The notes: a model not told the origin generated them from the sequence alone. 64,000 nucleotides of DNA from Halothiobacillus sp045689735 (GCF_045689735.1 NZ_CP142685.1:806001-870000), one strand, 5' to 3'; shown: positions 36,161-45,007, counted from the stretch's first letter. Translations and numbers: made by a program.

Positions 36161-36186
36161 AAAACGCCCTGATGGAACACAGGGCG
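36161..36186 (-). terminator. Terminator of rpoH, possibly shared with marC
   Basis: CGCCCTG (36165-36171) and CAGGGCG (36180-36186) form a perfect 7-bp stem with an 8-nt loop. Read on the minus strand it is followed by TTTT, fitting termination of rpoH; on the plus strand the T tract is poor. Confidence 0.7.
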
Positions 36187-36209
36187 CTTGGGTCTGAGTT
36201 GGAATCTCG

Positions 36210-37082
36210 TCAAGCCGGTGCGGGCAGGGCGAGTTTGAGCTTTTTCAGCGCGGCGGTTTCGATCTGCCGAACCCGTTCCGCAGAGACCTGATATTCCGCA
36301 GCCAGGCTTTGCAAGGTGGCTTTGGGCTCTTGCAGCCAGCGCCGTTCGAGGATATCCCGGCTGCGGGCATCGAGGCTGGCCAGCGCGGTGGTCATGGCGT
36401 GGATGCGTTCATCTTCATCGCGCTGAGCGGTGATGTCTTCGGCAGAAATCTGGTTGGGATCGACCAGCATCTGGGCGAAAGAGGGGCTTTCGCCTTCCCC
36501 TTCGTGCTCGTAGGCCGGTGCGTCCAGCGCCACATCCTGGCTGTATAACCGGGATTCCATGGTGACGACTTCGCGTTCGGGCACATTCAGCTCGGCGGCG
36601 ATGGCGCGTGTTTCTTCCGCCGTCAGCCAACCGAGGCTGTTTTTCATGGTGCGCATCTTGAAAAACAGTTTGCGCTGCGCTTTGGTGGTGGCGATTTTGA
36701 CGATGCGCCAGTTCTTCAGAATGTATTCATGAATTTCTGCGCGAATCCAGTGCACGGCAAAGGTGACGAGCCGCACTTTTTGTTCTGGCTCGAACCGTTT
36801 GACCGCCTTCATTAGGCCAATGTTGCCTTCCTGGATGAGATCGGACAGCGGCAAACCGTAGCCACGGTAGCCCCGGGCGATATGCACGACGAAGCGCAGA
36901 TGCGCCATGATGAGTTTTTGTGCGGCTTCGATGCTGCCCTGCTCTTTCAGTTGCCGAGCCAAGCGATCTTCTTCCTCGGCACTGAGGAGCGGGATGCGGC
37001 GAACTTCAGCCAGATATTGCTGCAACGAATCCCCGACCACCGGCAGGTTGCGGGGTGCGATTGATTGTTGGGCGATGGTCAT
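36210..37082 (-). CDS. rpoH: RpoH, heat-shock sigma factor (sigma-32)
   Basis: RpoH directs RNA polymerase to heat-shock promoters. The 290-aa product has the core-binding region 2 (RFVVHIARGYRGYGLPLSDL, then QEGNIGLMKAVKRFEP) and a region 2.4/RpoH-box stretch (TFAVHWIRAEIHEYILKNW, KAQRKLFFKMR). A region 4 helix-turn-helix follows (TLQSLAAEYQVSAERVRQIE). GAGGAA precedes the ATG at 37082. It lies downstream of ftsX in the same direction, as in E. coli. Confidence 0.96.
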   Translation of the reverse strand: MTIAQQSIAPRNLPVVGDSLQQYLAEVRRIPLLSAEEEDRLARQLKEQGSIEAAQKLIMAHLRFVVHIARGYRGYGLPLSDLIQEGNIGLMKAVKRFEPEQKVRLVTFAVHWIRAEIHEYILKNWRIVKIATTKAQRKLFFKMRTMKNSLGWLTAEETRAIAAELNVPEREVVTMESRLYSQDVALDAPAYEHEGEGESPSFAQMLVDPNQISAEDITAQRDEDERIHAMTTALASLDARSRDILERRWLQEPKATLQSLAAEYQVSAERVRQIETAALKKLKLALPAPA

Positions 37083-37176
37083 AGCAACAGGTTTCCTCAA
37101 AAAGCGGATGATGTGTTTAAACCCAGGCGCATGGGCGTTTGGGAAAAATTACAGCAGTAAAACCAAACTAGGGTGA

Positions 37177-37185
37177 ATTTTAGCA
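37177..37185 (-). promoter_or_regulatory. Possible extended -10 promoter of rpoH
   Basis: On the minus strand TGC-TAAAAT matches an extended -10 element, 95 bp before rpoH. No good -35 is present, which extended -10 promoters tolerate. I did not see a heat-shock-type element. Confidence 0.35.
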
Positions 37186-37217
37186 CGCCGGTTGGATCGT
37201 TTGCGGTCGGGAAAGTT

Positions 37218-38177
37218 TCACACTTGAACCGTGCTGCGCAGGAAATTTTGACCGATGATTTGCGCACTGAGCCAGCCCAGCAGCGCGCCGGTCAGTCCCA
37301 GCGTGAGCACCAGCGATGCCGGTGTCAGCAGGGTCAGTGTGGCGCCATATTCGCGGGCGATCTCGTTGATGGGCGTGGTCAACATCGACAGCAGGATGTT
37401 GATCAATCCCCCGGCAATCAGCCCGCCCAGCAGCCCCATCACCGCGCCGTCGTAGAGCAGTGGGCGGAGCATATAGCGCCGGGTCGCGCCGATCAGCGCC
37501 ATCAGCAGTAGTTCCTGCCGCCGACCTTCGAGTTCGAGCCTCAAGGTATTGCCGACCACAAACAAGACGGTCAGGCCGAACAACGCCAGCAACCACCCGC
37601 TCAATTCATTGAAAAAATTCGCTATTTTCTGCAAACGCTCGATCCATTGCCCCCCGGTGGCGATGCTATCCACTCGGGGATTCCGTTGAATTTGCGTTTG
37701 TAAATCCAGCAGATCCTGGGGGTTGCCTGCGCGGGCGCGGACGATCACGACCGGCGGCAGCGGGTTGTCGGAACCCGATTCAAGTTGAGAGATATTCAGC
37801 CGATGGGCGAGCTGCTTGAGCCCTTGTTCCGGCGTGATGACCTCGCTGTGTTCGATCTGCGGGAACTGTTTGAGCCACTCGGTGAATTCCACAACGGCGG
37901 CCGGCGGCATGCCGGTTTTCAGGTAGATATTCATCTGCCCTTGTTCCGCCGCAAAAACGCCGCCGAAGGTTTTCATCTGGCTGGCGAGGGTCATCAAGAA
38001 CCCCGGCAAGGCCAGTACGACGGCAATCGCAAAAATCGTCGCCCAGGTGCCAAGGGGGCGGCGGATGAGCCGCCAAAAACTATCGCGCAGACAGCGTGCA
38101 TGGTGGCTTTGCCAGGCGCCGAGGGCAGATTGTTTCTTGCCGGCCTTGTTGCCAGGCGGGGCAGGGGACTGTGCCAT
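37218..38177 (-). CDS. ftsX: FtsX, cell-division ABC transporter permease
   Basis: FtsX pairs with FtsE at the septum to control peptidoglycan hydrolases. The 319-aa product has a first membrane segment (WATIFAIAVVLALPGFLMTLA), a periplasmic loop containing NIYLKTGMPP, and three C-terminal segments in the FtsX/permease domain. Its N-terminal 30 residues are basic and cytoplasmic. It starts 3 bp after ftsE. Confidence 0.95.
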   Translation of the reverse strand: MAQSPAPPGNKAGKKQSALGAWQSHHARCLRDSFWRLIRRPLGTWATIFAIAVVLALPGFLMTLASQMKTFGGVFAAEQGQMNIYLKTGMPPAAVVEFTEWLKQFPQIEHSEVITPEQGLKQLAHRLNISQLESGSDNPLPPVVIVRARAGNPQDLLDLQTQIQRNPRVDSIATGGQWIERLQKIANFFNELSGWLLALFGLTVLFVVGNTLRLELEGRRQELLLMALIGATRRYMLRPLLYDGAVMGLLGGLIAGGLINILLSMLTTPINEIAREYGATLTLLTPASLVLTLGLTGALLGWLSAQIIGQNFLRSTVQV

Positions 38178-38180
38178 GGG

Positions 38181-38849
38181 TCAGTACGCCTCTTCGATGC
38201 GGTCGATTCGCCCTTCGTGCAACACGATTCGCGGGACGGCAAAAGTTTTCAGCAGGTGGAGATCATGGCTGGCGATCAGAACCGTGACGCCAATCGCGTG
38301 AAAATCGGCAAACTGGTTGAAAATCTCGCGGGAAAGTTCGGGGTCGAGGTTTCCGGTTGGTTCGTCGGCCAGCAGGATTTTCGGACGGTTGACCAAGGCC
38401 CGGGCGATATTGACCCGTTGCTGCTCCCCGCCGGAGAGCTCGATGCTCCGCGCCCGCTGGCGATGCAATAACCCGACTTTATCGAGTGCCGCTTCCACGC
38501 GACGGCGGATCAACGCGGGATCGTAACCGGTCACCTGCAAGGGCAGGGCGACATTGTTGAACACGGTTTGATCGAGCAGCAAATGATGATCCTGAAAAAC
38601 CACGCCGATCTGCCGCCGTAATTTGGGGTATTGATGGGGGCGCATGCGCTTCAGATCGTGTCCCCCGACGCGCACAGTGCCGGATGTCGGCTGGTCGAGC
38701 GCGGGAATCATCCGTAGCAGCGTAGATTTACCCGAGCCGGAATGTCCGGTGAGGAACACCATCCGGCCTTCCGGAATGTGGAAGCGCACATCCTGAAGAC
38801 CGAAGTGACCATTGGCAAAGCGGCGACTGACTCCGTCGAACTCGATCAT
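38181..38849 (-). CDS. ftsE: FtsE, cell-division ATP-binding protein
   Basis: FtsE is the ABC ATPase partner of FtsX. The 222-aa product has Walker A GHSGSGKST, the Q-loop VVFQDHHLL, the signature LSGGEQQR and Walker B ILLADEPT, all in normal order and length. Its ATG overlaps the ftsY stop codon by 4 bp, so translation is coupled within ftsY-ftsE-ftsX. Confidence 0.96.
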   Translation of the reverse strand: MIEFDGVSRRFANGHFGLQDVRFHIPEGRMVFLTGHSGSGKSTLLRMIPALDQPTSGTVRVGGHDLKRMRPHQYPKLRRQIGVVFQDHHLLLDQTVFNNVALPLQVTGYDPALIRRRVEAALDKVGLLHRQRARSIELSGGEQQRVNIARALVNRPKILLADEPTGNLDPELSREIFNQFADFHAIGVTVLIASHDLHLLKTFAVPRIVLHEGRIDRIEEAY

Positions 38850-39952
38850 GCGCTTTCCCGGTCGAGTAAGGTATCGACATAAGCCGTGGGGTCAAAGGGA
38901 CGGAGATCGTCCAGCGCCTCGCCGATGCCAATGAATTCGATGGGTAACGCCAGCTCGTCGGCAATCGCAAAAATGATGCCGCCCTTGGCGGTACCGTCGA
39001 GCTTGGTGACGATCAAGCCGGTGACCCCCACCGCCTGATGAAACTGCCGTGCTTGATTCAGCGCATTCTGGCCGATGCTGGCATCCAGCACGAGCAGAAC
39101 CTCATGAGGCGCACCCGGCTCCGCCTTGTCGAGCACTCGAGTGAGTTTTTTCAGTTCGTCCATCAAGCCGCCCTGCGTATGCAAACGACCGGCGGTATCG
39201 GCGATCAGCACCTCCATCCCGCGCGCGCGCGCCGCTTGCACCGCATCGAACAGCACCGAAGCCGCGTCGCCCCGCCCCGGTTCGCCGATGACCGGGATCT
39301 GATTGCGCGCGCCCCAGGTCATCAGTTGTTCCACGGCCGCCGCCCGGAAGGTATCGCCGGCGGCCAGCATCACCGTTTGACCCGATTGACGGAACCAATG
39401 CGCCAGCTTGCCGATGGTGGTGGTTTTGCCCGCGCCATTGATGCCGCACATGAGGATGACATGCGGATGATGAACCCGTGGCGATACCGGGCGCTGCACC
39501 GCCGCGAGACGGGTAATCATGAGTTCGCGCAGTTTTTCGAACAGCGCTTCGGGATCATGGATTTGTTTGCGGGAAATTTGCTGTTCGAGTTCTTTGATGA
39601 GCGCGCGTGTGGTGGCTTGCCCCACATCCGCCAGAATCAGGCGGGTTTCCAGCTCTTCCAGAATCTCGGCATCCAGAGTTTTCTTGCCAAGAAACAGATT
39701 GCCGAGCCCTTCGGTGAGGTTATTCCGACTGCGGCTGAGCTGTTGCCAAAAACGCGATTTGGGTTTTTCCTGGACTGCATGGGCAGCGGGTTCAACGAGG
39801 GGGGCTGTCACCACGCGCGCCGATTCGTTCGGAGGCGGCAGCAGAGTAGCAGCCGAAGCCCCATCGACCGTGCCAGACTCGGATGCCGAAGGCAGAGGCG
39901 CGTTGTATTCCGGTTCAGCCGGCGTTTTTTTTCGGCGTAAAAATCCAAACAT
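38846..39952 (-). CDS. ftsY: FtsY, signal recognition particle receptor
   Basis: FtsY docks ribosome-SRP complexes at the inner membrane. The 368-aa product has an acidic/Pro-rich A domain (about 1-65), a helical N domain and a GTPase domain with GINGAGKTTTIGKLA, DTAGRLHT and TKLDGTAKGG. The A domain is much shorter than in E. coli. It opens the ftsYEX operon. Confidence 0.96.
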   Translation of the reverse strand: MFGFLRRKKTPAEPEYNAPLPSASESGTVDGASAATLLPPPNESARVVTAPLVEPAAHAVQEKPKSRFWQQLSRSRNNLTEGLGNLFLGKKTLDAEILEELETRLILADVGQATTRALIKELEQQISRKQIHDPEALFEKLRELMITRLAAVQRPVSPRVHHPHVILMCGINGAGKTTTIGKLAHWFRQSGQTVMLAAGDTFRAAAVEQLMTWGARNQIPVIGEPGRGDAASVLFDAVQAARARGMEVLIADTAGRLHTQGGLMDELKKLTRVLDKAEPGAPHEVLLVLDASIGQNALNQARQFHQAVGVTGLIVTKLDGTAKGGIIFAIADELALPIEFIGIGEALDDLRPFDPTAYVDTLLDRESA

Positions 39953-39982
39953 CCGATAGATCGCTCAAGGTCGTTCAGTGAG

Positions 39983-40306
39983 GTGGCCGGGGCGGCGCGG
40001 TGGTTTGCCCGATATTTGCGGCGTATTTTATCATGGGCAACAGTTGCTGCTGGTTTCTTGTTTCGGGTCTTACTTGGCCGATTCCGCTCGGGTGGCGGCG
40101 GGCGTGGCTGTTGCTGGCGGGCGCGCTGGAAAACCGGCGAACTGCCCGCAGGCGCACGCGGGTTCTCGGCATACCGACCCAATCGCGTGGATAACCCGTT
40201 TGCCTTCCATTTCTATCCGGCGCTGTATGTCGTGAGTGGAATGGCGCTTGCGGTGTGGGGTTTGTTGGTACTGGTCGGCATGGCGCCGCCATTGGCCTTG
40301 CGGTAG
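39983..40306 (+). CDS. Possible small membrane protein
   Basis: This open frame (GTG start, 107 codons) ends with a convincing hydrophobic segment (YVVSGMALAVWGLLVLVGM) preceded by NPFAFHFYPAL. The N-terminal half is Arg/Gly-rich and looks less like a real protein, so a shorter product starting near 40190 (GTG) is also possible. No good ribosome binding site is visible. It occupies the gap between ftsY and the hydrolase gene, where nothing else is recognisable. Confidence 0.3.
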   Translation: MAGAARWFARYLRRILSWATVAAGFLFRVLLGRFRSGGGGRGCCWRARWKTGELPAGARGFSAYRPNRVDNPFAFHFYPALYVVSGMALAVWGLLVLVGMAPPLALR

Positions 40307-40398
40307 TCGGTTCGCAGGATCAGAACATCCTTCAACCCAGCGCCGTAACTGGGAGTCGGGCTTGGATGTTGGGCGCGACAAAACGAAGGAGTGTCTTC

Positions 40399-41325
40399 AT
40401 GAAAATCCATTCTGCTCTGATGTTCGCGCTGATTGCCGCACTTGCAGCGCATGTTGTCGAGGCGCAATCGGATCATGGTTTGCGTGAATATGTCATGCAG
40501 CGATCGGCTTCTGTTGATGGCAATGTGCCTCAACTACGCCCAAGTCAAACTTTTTCCTATGGCTCCGATCCGCTGCAGGTGCTGGATTTTTATGCGGTAC
40601 CCCATGCAAGCCGCCCGACGCCGCTGATCATTTTCGTGCATGGCGGTGGATGGAAGCGCGGCAGCAAGGATGTGGCGGCCAGCCGTTATGCCCCTGCGCA
40701 TTTCACCCAGTTAGGCTATGCCTATGCCGCGATCAATTATCGGCTGGTGCCTGCTGCCACGGTGGAGCAGCAGGGTGAGGATGTCGCCCTGGCGCTCAAG
40801 GCGCTGCTGGCGCGTGCCGGGCAGCTGGGGATCGATCGCAGCCGGGTCGTGCTGATGGGGCACAGCGCTGGCGCCCATCTGGTCGCGTTGGTCGGCACCG
40901 ATGAACGCTATCTGAAGAATGTTGGCTTGAGCTTTGCCGATATTCGCGGCGTCATTCCCATTGATGGCGCGGCTTATGATGTGCCGCGCCAGATAGCGCA
41001 GGGCGGAAGGTTCATGCATGACACCTATCTGCAGGCATTCGGAACCGATCCCGCCCGTCAGCGTGCGCTATCGCCCGTCATGCAGGCGGCCGCGCCCAAT
41101 GCGCCTGCATTTTTATTGCTGCATGTTCAGCGCCCCGACGGAATGGCTCAGGCGAAGGAGCTGGAAACCGCGCTGAAACGGGCAGGAACTGCGGTCGAAC
41201 GGCGCGATTTTCCCGGTACCGGCCTGCGTGGCCATGCCGAAATCAATCGCCAGTTGGGTAATCCTGACTATGCAGCAACGCCGGTGGTGGATGCCTGGCT
41301 GAGGGGCGTTTTCGGTACAAAGTAG
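40399..41325 (+). CDS. Exported alpha/beta-hydrolase (carboxylesterase type)
   Basis: The 308-aa product has a signal peptide (MKIHSALMFALIAALAAHVV, then EAQS), the oxyanion motif HGGGW and the nucleophile elbow GHSAGAH. A late His in LRGHAEI completes a plausible triad. It resembles the esterase/lipase group often annotated as carboxylesterase or BD-FAE-like; the substrate is unknown. AAGGAG at 40386-40391 fixes the start at 40399 rather than the longer frame from 40255. It separates ftsY from rsmD, a pair that is usually adjacent and divergent. Confidence 0.85.
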   Translation: MKIHSALMFALIAALAAHVVEAQSDHGLREYVMQRSASVDGNVPQLRPSQTFSYGSDPLQVLDFYAVPHASRPTPLIIFVHGGGWKRGSKDVAASRYAPAHFTQLGYAYAAINYRLVPAATVEQQGEDVALALKALLARAGQLGIDRSRVVLMGHSAGAHLVALVGTDERYLKNVGLSFADIRGVIPIDGAAYDVPRQIAQGGRFMHDTYLQAFGTDPARQRALSPVMQAAAPNAPAFLLLHVQRPDGMAQAKELETALKRAGTAVERRDFPGTGLRGHAEINRQLGNPDYAATPVVDAWLRGVFGTK

Positions 41326-41452
41326 CTGAGGCATTGACGCATAGAGCAAATACCCGGGCTCCCGAAGATTGGTTTGCTACTCTGCGAGCGTATTTCGCGG
41401 AGAATGCGTTCAACCGCCTCGCTATTGGGTGAGGTAATAGTCGAAGTATGTG

Positions 41453-41489
41453 TGGCACCATTCCAAAGCGTTTTGTGCCAGTTCTTTTT
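41453..41489 (+). terminator. Weak candidate terminator after the hydrolase gene
   Basis: TGGCAC (41453-41458) pairs with GTGCCA (41475-41480) around a 16-nt loop, followed by TTCTTTTT. The loop is long, so this is tentative. Confidence 0.35.
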
Positions 41490-41494
41490 AGGGC

Positions 41495-42241
41495 GTGGCG
41501 AGAACTGGGTTTTTCCACAGCGTCGAGGGGGCACCATTGGGACGGAGAGCGGGCGAGAATAAACCGGCCAGCGAATCAGGCGATCGTCACAAACCGCGCG
41601 TCTCGGGCAGGGAGCCGGGGATCGTCTCGGGGGTTGTATCCGGGCGGCAGCAGGTGCGGATTACCGGCGGTATCTGGCGCTCGCGGCGGCTGAGTTTCCC
41701 GGCGATGCCGGGGCTTCGGCCGACGCCGGATCGGGTACGCGAAACCTTGTTCAATTGGTTGGGGCAGGATTTGTCCGGCTGGCGGGTTCTGGATTTGTTC
41801 GCTGGCAGTGGGGTGTTGGGATTTGAAGCCCTTTCGCGCGGTGCGGCTTGGTTGGGCAGTGTCGAGCAGGCCAGCCGCACGGCGAGCCAGTTACGCCAAT
41901 CCGCCCAAAGCCTGGGCGTGTCGGCCTCGACCTGGCAGTTATGGCAGATGGATGCCTTGGCTTGGTTGGATCAAGCACCTCGGCTGCTGGCGGCGCAGCG
42001 TCTGAATCTGGTTTTGCTCGACCCGCCTTTCGCTTCGCCCGCGTTGTTGAGCGATGCCTTGGCACGGCTCTCGGGGGCGGATTGGCTGGCGCCGGACGCC
42101 TGGTTGTATCTGGAGTGTTCGGCGCAAATCGAGGTGCCCGCAATCCCCGGCTGGTCCGTGCATCGGACGAATCGGGCAGGCGAAAGCCAGTTTGCATTAT
42201 GGCGGCGTCAGGCAATGCCGTCGTCAAGCATCCCCGAGTGA
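41495..42241 (+). CDS. rsmD: RsmD, 16S rRNA guanine-966 N2-methyltransferase
   Basis: RsmD methylates G966 of 16S rRNA. The recognisable protein starts at RITGGIWRSRRLSFP and includes RPTPDRVRETLFNWL, the SAM motif VLDLFAGSGVLGFEALSRG and the catalytic LLDPPF. The first 50 or so residues are not typical. The open frame begins at GTG 41495, and TTG at 41537 is an alternative; I could not find a clear ribosome binding site for either. Its 3' end overlaps flgN by 18 bp tail to tail. Confidence 0.85.
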   Translation: MARTGFFHSVEGAPLGRRAGENKPASESGDRHKPRVSGREPGIVSGVVSGRQQVRITGGIWRSRRLSFPAMPGLRPTPDRVRETLFNWLGQDLSGWRVLDLFAGSGVLGFEALSRGAAWLGSVEQASRTASQLRQSAQSLGVSASTWQLWQMDALAWLDQAPRLLAAQRLNLVLLDPPFASPALLSDALARLSGADWLAPDAWLYLECSAQIEVPAIPGWSVHRTNRAGESQFALWRRQAMPSSSIPE

Positions 42242-42709
42242 ACGACCGCGCTCGATGTTGACGGTTGCCTTGCCACTGGCCGCATAGCCAGCGCCTGCCG
42301 CCTGATCTGCGGCCTGTGTCAGCAGTTGAATCCGTTCCTGCATGATTTGACCCAGTCGCCCGACGGTGAGCAGGTGCTGCTGCATATAGCCGTGAATGAG
42401 TGCCAGTGAAGGCTGGAGTTGTTGCCAGCGCCCTAGCCAATCCTGCTGGTCGGTATCGGCGCAGGCGAGGGCGCTTCCCATGTCGTGGGGCTTTGTTTGC
42501 TGGCTCAGCCAGTGCTGGCGCTGTGCTTCCGCCTGTGCCAGTTCGGCGTTGCCACTCAGGATCGCGTGGACGCATTGATCGAGGGCATTTTCGACGGCAT
42601 TCTGGGGCGCGGCCAGCACATCGGCCAGTGCGCGGTGTGCCTGAACCAGCCGCCGGACGGCGGTTTCAAGATCAGACAGCATGCGATCAACGGCGGTTGT
42701 CTGGCTCAT
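42224..42709 (-). CDS. flgN: FlgN, flagellar export chaperone
   Basis: FlgN guides the hook-filament junction proteins FlgK and FlgL to the export gate. The 161-aa product is helical and Gln/Leu-rich with the C-terminal LLTVGRLGQIMQERIQLLTQAA stretch common in FlgN. It is third in flgA-flgM-flgN, 20 bp after flgM. Confidence 0.85.
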   Translation of the reverse strand: MSQTTAVDRMLSDLETAVRRLVQAHRALADVLAAPQNAVENALDQCVHAILSGNAELAQAEAQRQHWLSQQTKPHDMGSALACADTDQQDWLGRWQQLQPSLALIHGYMQQHLLTVGRLGQIMQERIQLLTQAADQAAGAGYAASGKATVNIERGRSLGDA

Positions 42710-42729
42710 TGTGTCGGCTATCGGGACGC

Positions 42730-43026
42730 TTATTGTGATTCGAGTTCGTGAAAACGCGCCGCGATTTTTGCCGGGTCGAGCGTGTATTGCCCTTGTGCGA
42801 TCAGCGATTTGATGCGATCGACCTTGGCTTGATCGAAGCTGGGGGGGCTGGCGAGTTGCTGGGTGAGTTGCTGCATGCCCGTTGCCTCGGCAGAGAGACT
42901 CACGGAAGTTTCCTCGCTACCAATCGAGCCCGAGGTGCCGCTGGTCGGAGCGCGCGTGCCGCTTTTTGCGTCGGTCGCGCTGTTGGTGTATCCGTTATTT
43001 CCAATTAGCCCATTGATTTTATTCAT
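42730..43026 (-). CDS. flgM: FlgM, anti-sigma-28 factor
   Basis: FlgM holds FliA (sigma-28) inactive until the hook is finished and FlgM is exported. The 98-aa product has the typical unstructured Ser/Thr/Gly-rich first half and the sigma-binding helices with VDRIKSLIAQGQYTLDPAKIAARF. It has its own sigma-28 promoter (43106-43132), giving the standard autoregulatory loop, in addition to read-through from flgA. Confidence 0.93.
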   Translation of the reverse strand: MNKINGLIGNNGYTNSATDAKSGTRAPTSGTSGSIGSEETSVSLSAEATGMQQLTQQLASPPSFDQAKVDRIKSLIAQGQYTLDPAKIAARFHELESQ

Positions 43027-43105
43027 GTTAGTTCCCTTGTGCCGGAGCCGTTGGCGTGATGGGGCACAAAACCGGATGGTGAAATTGACGATCTACCTGT
43101 GCAGC

Positions 43106-43132
43106 ATATCGGCAGCATCGGGAATTACTTGA
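43106..43132 (-). promoter_or_regulatory. Sigma-28 (FliA) promoter of flgM
   Basis: On the minus strand TCAAGTAA-N11-GCCGATAT matches the consensus TAAAGTTT-N11-GCCGATAA with the exact 11-bp spacing. It lies 80 bp before the flgM start, between flgA and flgM. Confidence 0.85.
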
Positions 43133-43175
43133 GCGCTCTCGATACATTTTTTTACCTTGCTCCGATGAGTGTCAT

Positions 43176-43952
43176 TTAGGGGATTTTAACGGTGTGCGCA
43201 TCGACGACAATCCCCTGAATCAAGTCGCCCGATCGACTGTTCTTGACGGTGATTCGCTGTCCGGCACCGCCATTGCCCTGCGCGATGCCTTGGGCGGAGA
43301 CTTGAACGCCGCCTTCCTCCGCAACCAGGGTGACTTGGTCGCCGCGTTTGATCAGTTGGGCAATGCCTAAATCTTGCTGGGTCAATAGTTGTCCCGCCTG
43401 CATGGGATGAATGACGGTCTGGCCGATGGCGGTTTGAGGATCGGTCAGGTAGGTGAGTCCGGGCTGATTGACATTGATTTCTCGGGTGGATAAATCGCTG
43501 GCCGCGATCACGGTACCCGCAGCCATGGGGCGGGTCAGTACCAGAGCGGGCATCATCTGCCGTATCGTGACCGGTACATAAATCCGCCAGGGCGCATCAC
43601 CGGCGCAACTGACCTTGAGGGTGATACGCCCGCCCGTGCCGTTGCTTTGGGCATTGGTTACCCCAAGCGGTTGAGTGCAGGGTTTCAGTTGCAGTCGCGG
43701 ATCAATCCCATCCAGGTTGTAGTGGGTGTGGGCGTTCTGGCCAAATTGCGCATCCAGAAAGGCTTGTGCGGCCGCGCGGATGCTCTCGATGGATTGAAAT
43801 GCTTCGGCGGCGACCACATGCCCACTGAGCAGGATCCCCCCGGCCAGCAGCCAACCGGCGAGTCGTGCGCTGCGCGATCGACGGCTCAGGGCGGGGCAGG
43901 CAGTGGGTGAGGCAGTGGGCATGGCGTCGGCTTCGGGATGTGATGCAAACAT
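43176..43952 (-). CDS. flgA: FlgA, P-ring assembly chaperone
   Basis: FlgA is the periplasmic chaperone for FlgI P-ring assembly. The 258-aa product has a hydrophobic export segment (LAGWLLAGGILLSGHVVAAEA) and a C-terminal SAF-like region with QTVIHPMQAGQLLTQQDL. The terminal GQRITVKNSRSGDLIQGIV is the family hallmark. Met1 (43952) or Met11 (43922) could be the start; neither has a clear ribosome binding site. The gene follows hemB by 41 bp. Confidence 0.92.
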   Translation of the reverse strand: MFASHPEADAMPTASPTACPALSRRSRSARLAGWLLAGGILLSGHVVAAEAFQSIESIRAAAQAFLDAQFGQNAHTHYNLDGIDPRLQLKPCTQPLGVTNAQSNGTGGRITLKVSCAGDAPWRIYVPVTIRQMMPALVLTRPMAAGTVIAASDLSTREINVNQPGLTYLTDPQTAIGQTVIHPMQAGQLLTQQDLGIAQLIKRGDQVTLVAEEGGVQVSAQGIAQGNGGAGQRITVKNSRSGDLIQGIVVDAHTVKIP

Positions 43953-43993
43953 TCAAGCAATATCCAAGCCAGATTCGTGCAGCGCCCGTGCCT

Positions 43994-45007
43994 TCAATTC
44001 AGGTCGCCAACCGCCAAAAACTCGGCAATATCGAGGGCGGCATAGGTCAGAACGCCATCGGCACCGGCGCGTTTGAAGCCGAGCATGGTTTCCAGCAGGC
44101 ATTTGCGCCAGTCGAGCCAGCCATTGTCGGCTGCCGCGCGGAGCATCGCGTATTCCCCGGAGACATGGTAAGCAAAGGTCGGCGCTTTGAGTTCCTGTTT
44201 GACGCGATAGACGATGTCGAGATAGGGCATGCCCGGCTTGACCATGACCATGTCGGCACCTTCGCGCAAATCCATCGCCGCCTCATGCAGTGCTTCATCG
44301 CTGTTGGCGGGATCCATCTGATAGGTTTTTTTGTCGGCCTTGCCGAGGTTGGCGGCCGATCCGACCGCATCCCGGAAGGGGCCATAGAAGCTGGAGGCAT
44401 ATTTGGCGCTATACGCCATGATGCGGGTGTGGATGTGTCCTTGCGTTTCGAGCGCCCGCCGAATGGCGCCGATGCGTCCGTCCATCATGTCGGAGGGGGC
44501 GACGATGTCGGCACCGGCCTCGGCGTGCGAGATCGCCTGCCGCACCAGCACTTCGACGGTTTCATCGTTGAGCACATAACCTGCTTGATCGGTGAGCCCG
44601 TCTTGACCGTGGCTGGTGTAGGGATCGAGCGCCACATCGGTCATGATGCCGAGCTCGGGAAAGCTGTGTTTGAGTTCCCGCACGGCGCGCTGAACCAGTC
44701 CATCGGGGTCGTAGGCGGCTTCGGCGCCGTTCGATTTGGCGTCTGCCGGGGTGACCGGGAACAAGGCGAGCAGCGGGATGCCGAGATTGTGCGCGCGTTC
44801 GGCAGTTTCGAGCAGCAAGTCAATGCTTTGACGCTGGACGCCCGGCAGCGAGCTGACGGGTTCCTGACGACCGGTTCCCTCCAGCACGAAGACCGGCAGA
44901 ATCAGATCGGCGGCGCTCAGGTGATGCTCCTGCATCAGTCGGCGGCTAAAAGCATCTTTACGCATCCGCCGTGGGCGGTGCGCGGGAAACGGGCGATCAG
45001 CGATCAT
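43994..45007 (-). CDS. hemB: Porphobilinogen synthase (delta-aminolevulinate dehydratase)
   Basis: HemB condenses two 5-aminolevulinate molecules in haem synthesis. The 337-aa product has the active-site lysines in SAKYASSFYGPFRDA and MVKPGMPYLDIV. The region that binds catalytic zinc through cysteines in E. coli reads DVALDPYTSHGQDG, lacking the Cys triad, so this is the zinc-independent, magnesium-stimulated type seen in Pseudomonas. The start at 45007 (MIADRPFPAHRPRR) is preferred over 45139. It is divergent from prfC. Confidence 0.95.
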   Translation of the reverse strand: MIADRPFPAHRPRRMRKDAFSRRLMQEHHLSAADLILPVFVLEGTGRQEPVSSLPGVQRQSIDLLLETAERAHNLGIPLLALFPVTPADAKSNGAEAAYDPDGLVQRAVRELKHSFPELGIMTDVALDPYTSHGQDGLTDQAGYVLNDETVEVLVRQAISHAEAGADIVAPSDMMDGRIGAIRRALETQGHIHTRIMAYSAKYASSFYGPFRDAVGSAANLGKADKKTYQMDPANSDEALHEAAMDLREGADMVMVKPGMPYLDIVYRVKQELKAPTFAYHVSGEYAMLRAAADNGWLDWRKCLLETMLGFKRAGADGVLTYAALDIAEFLAVGDLN

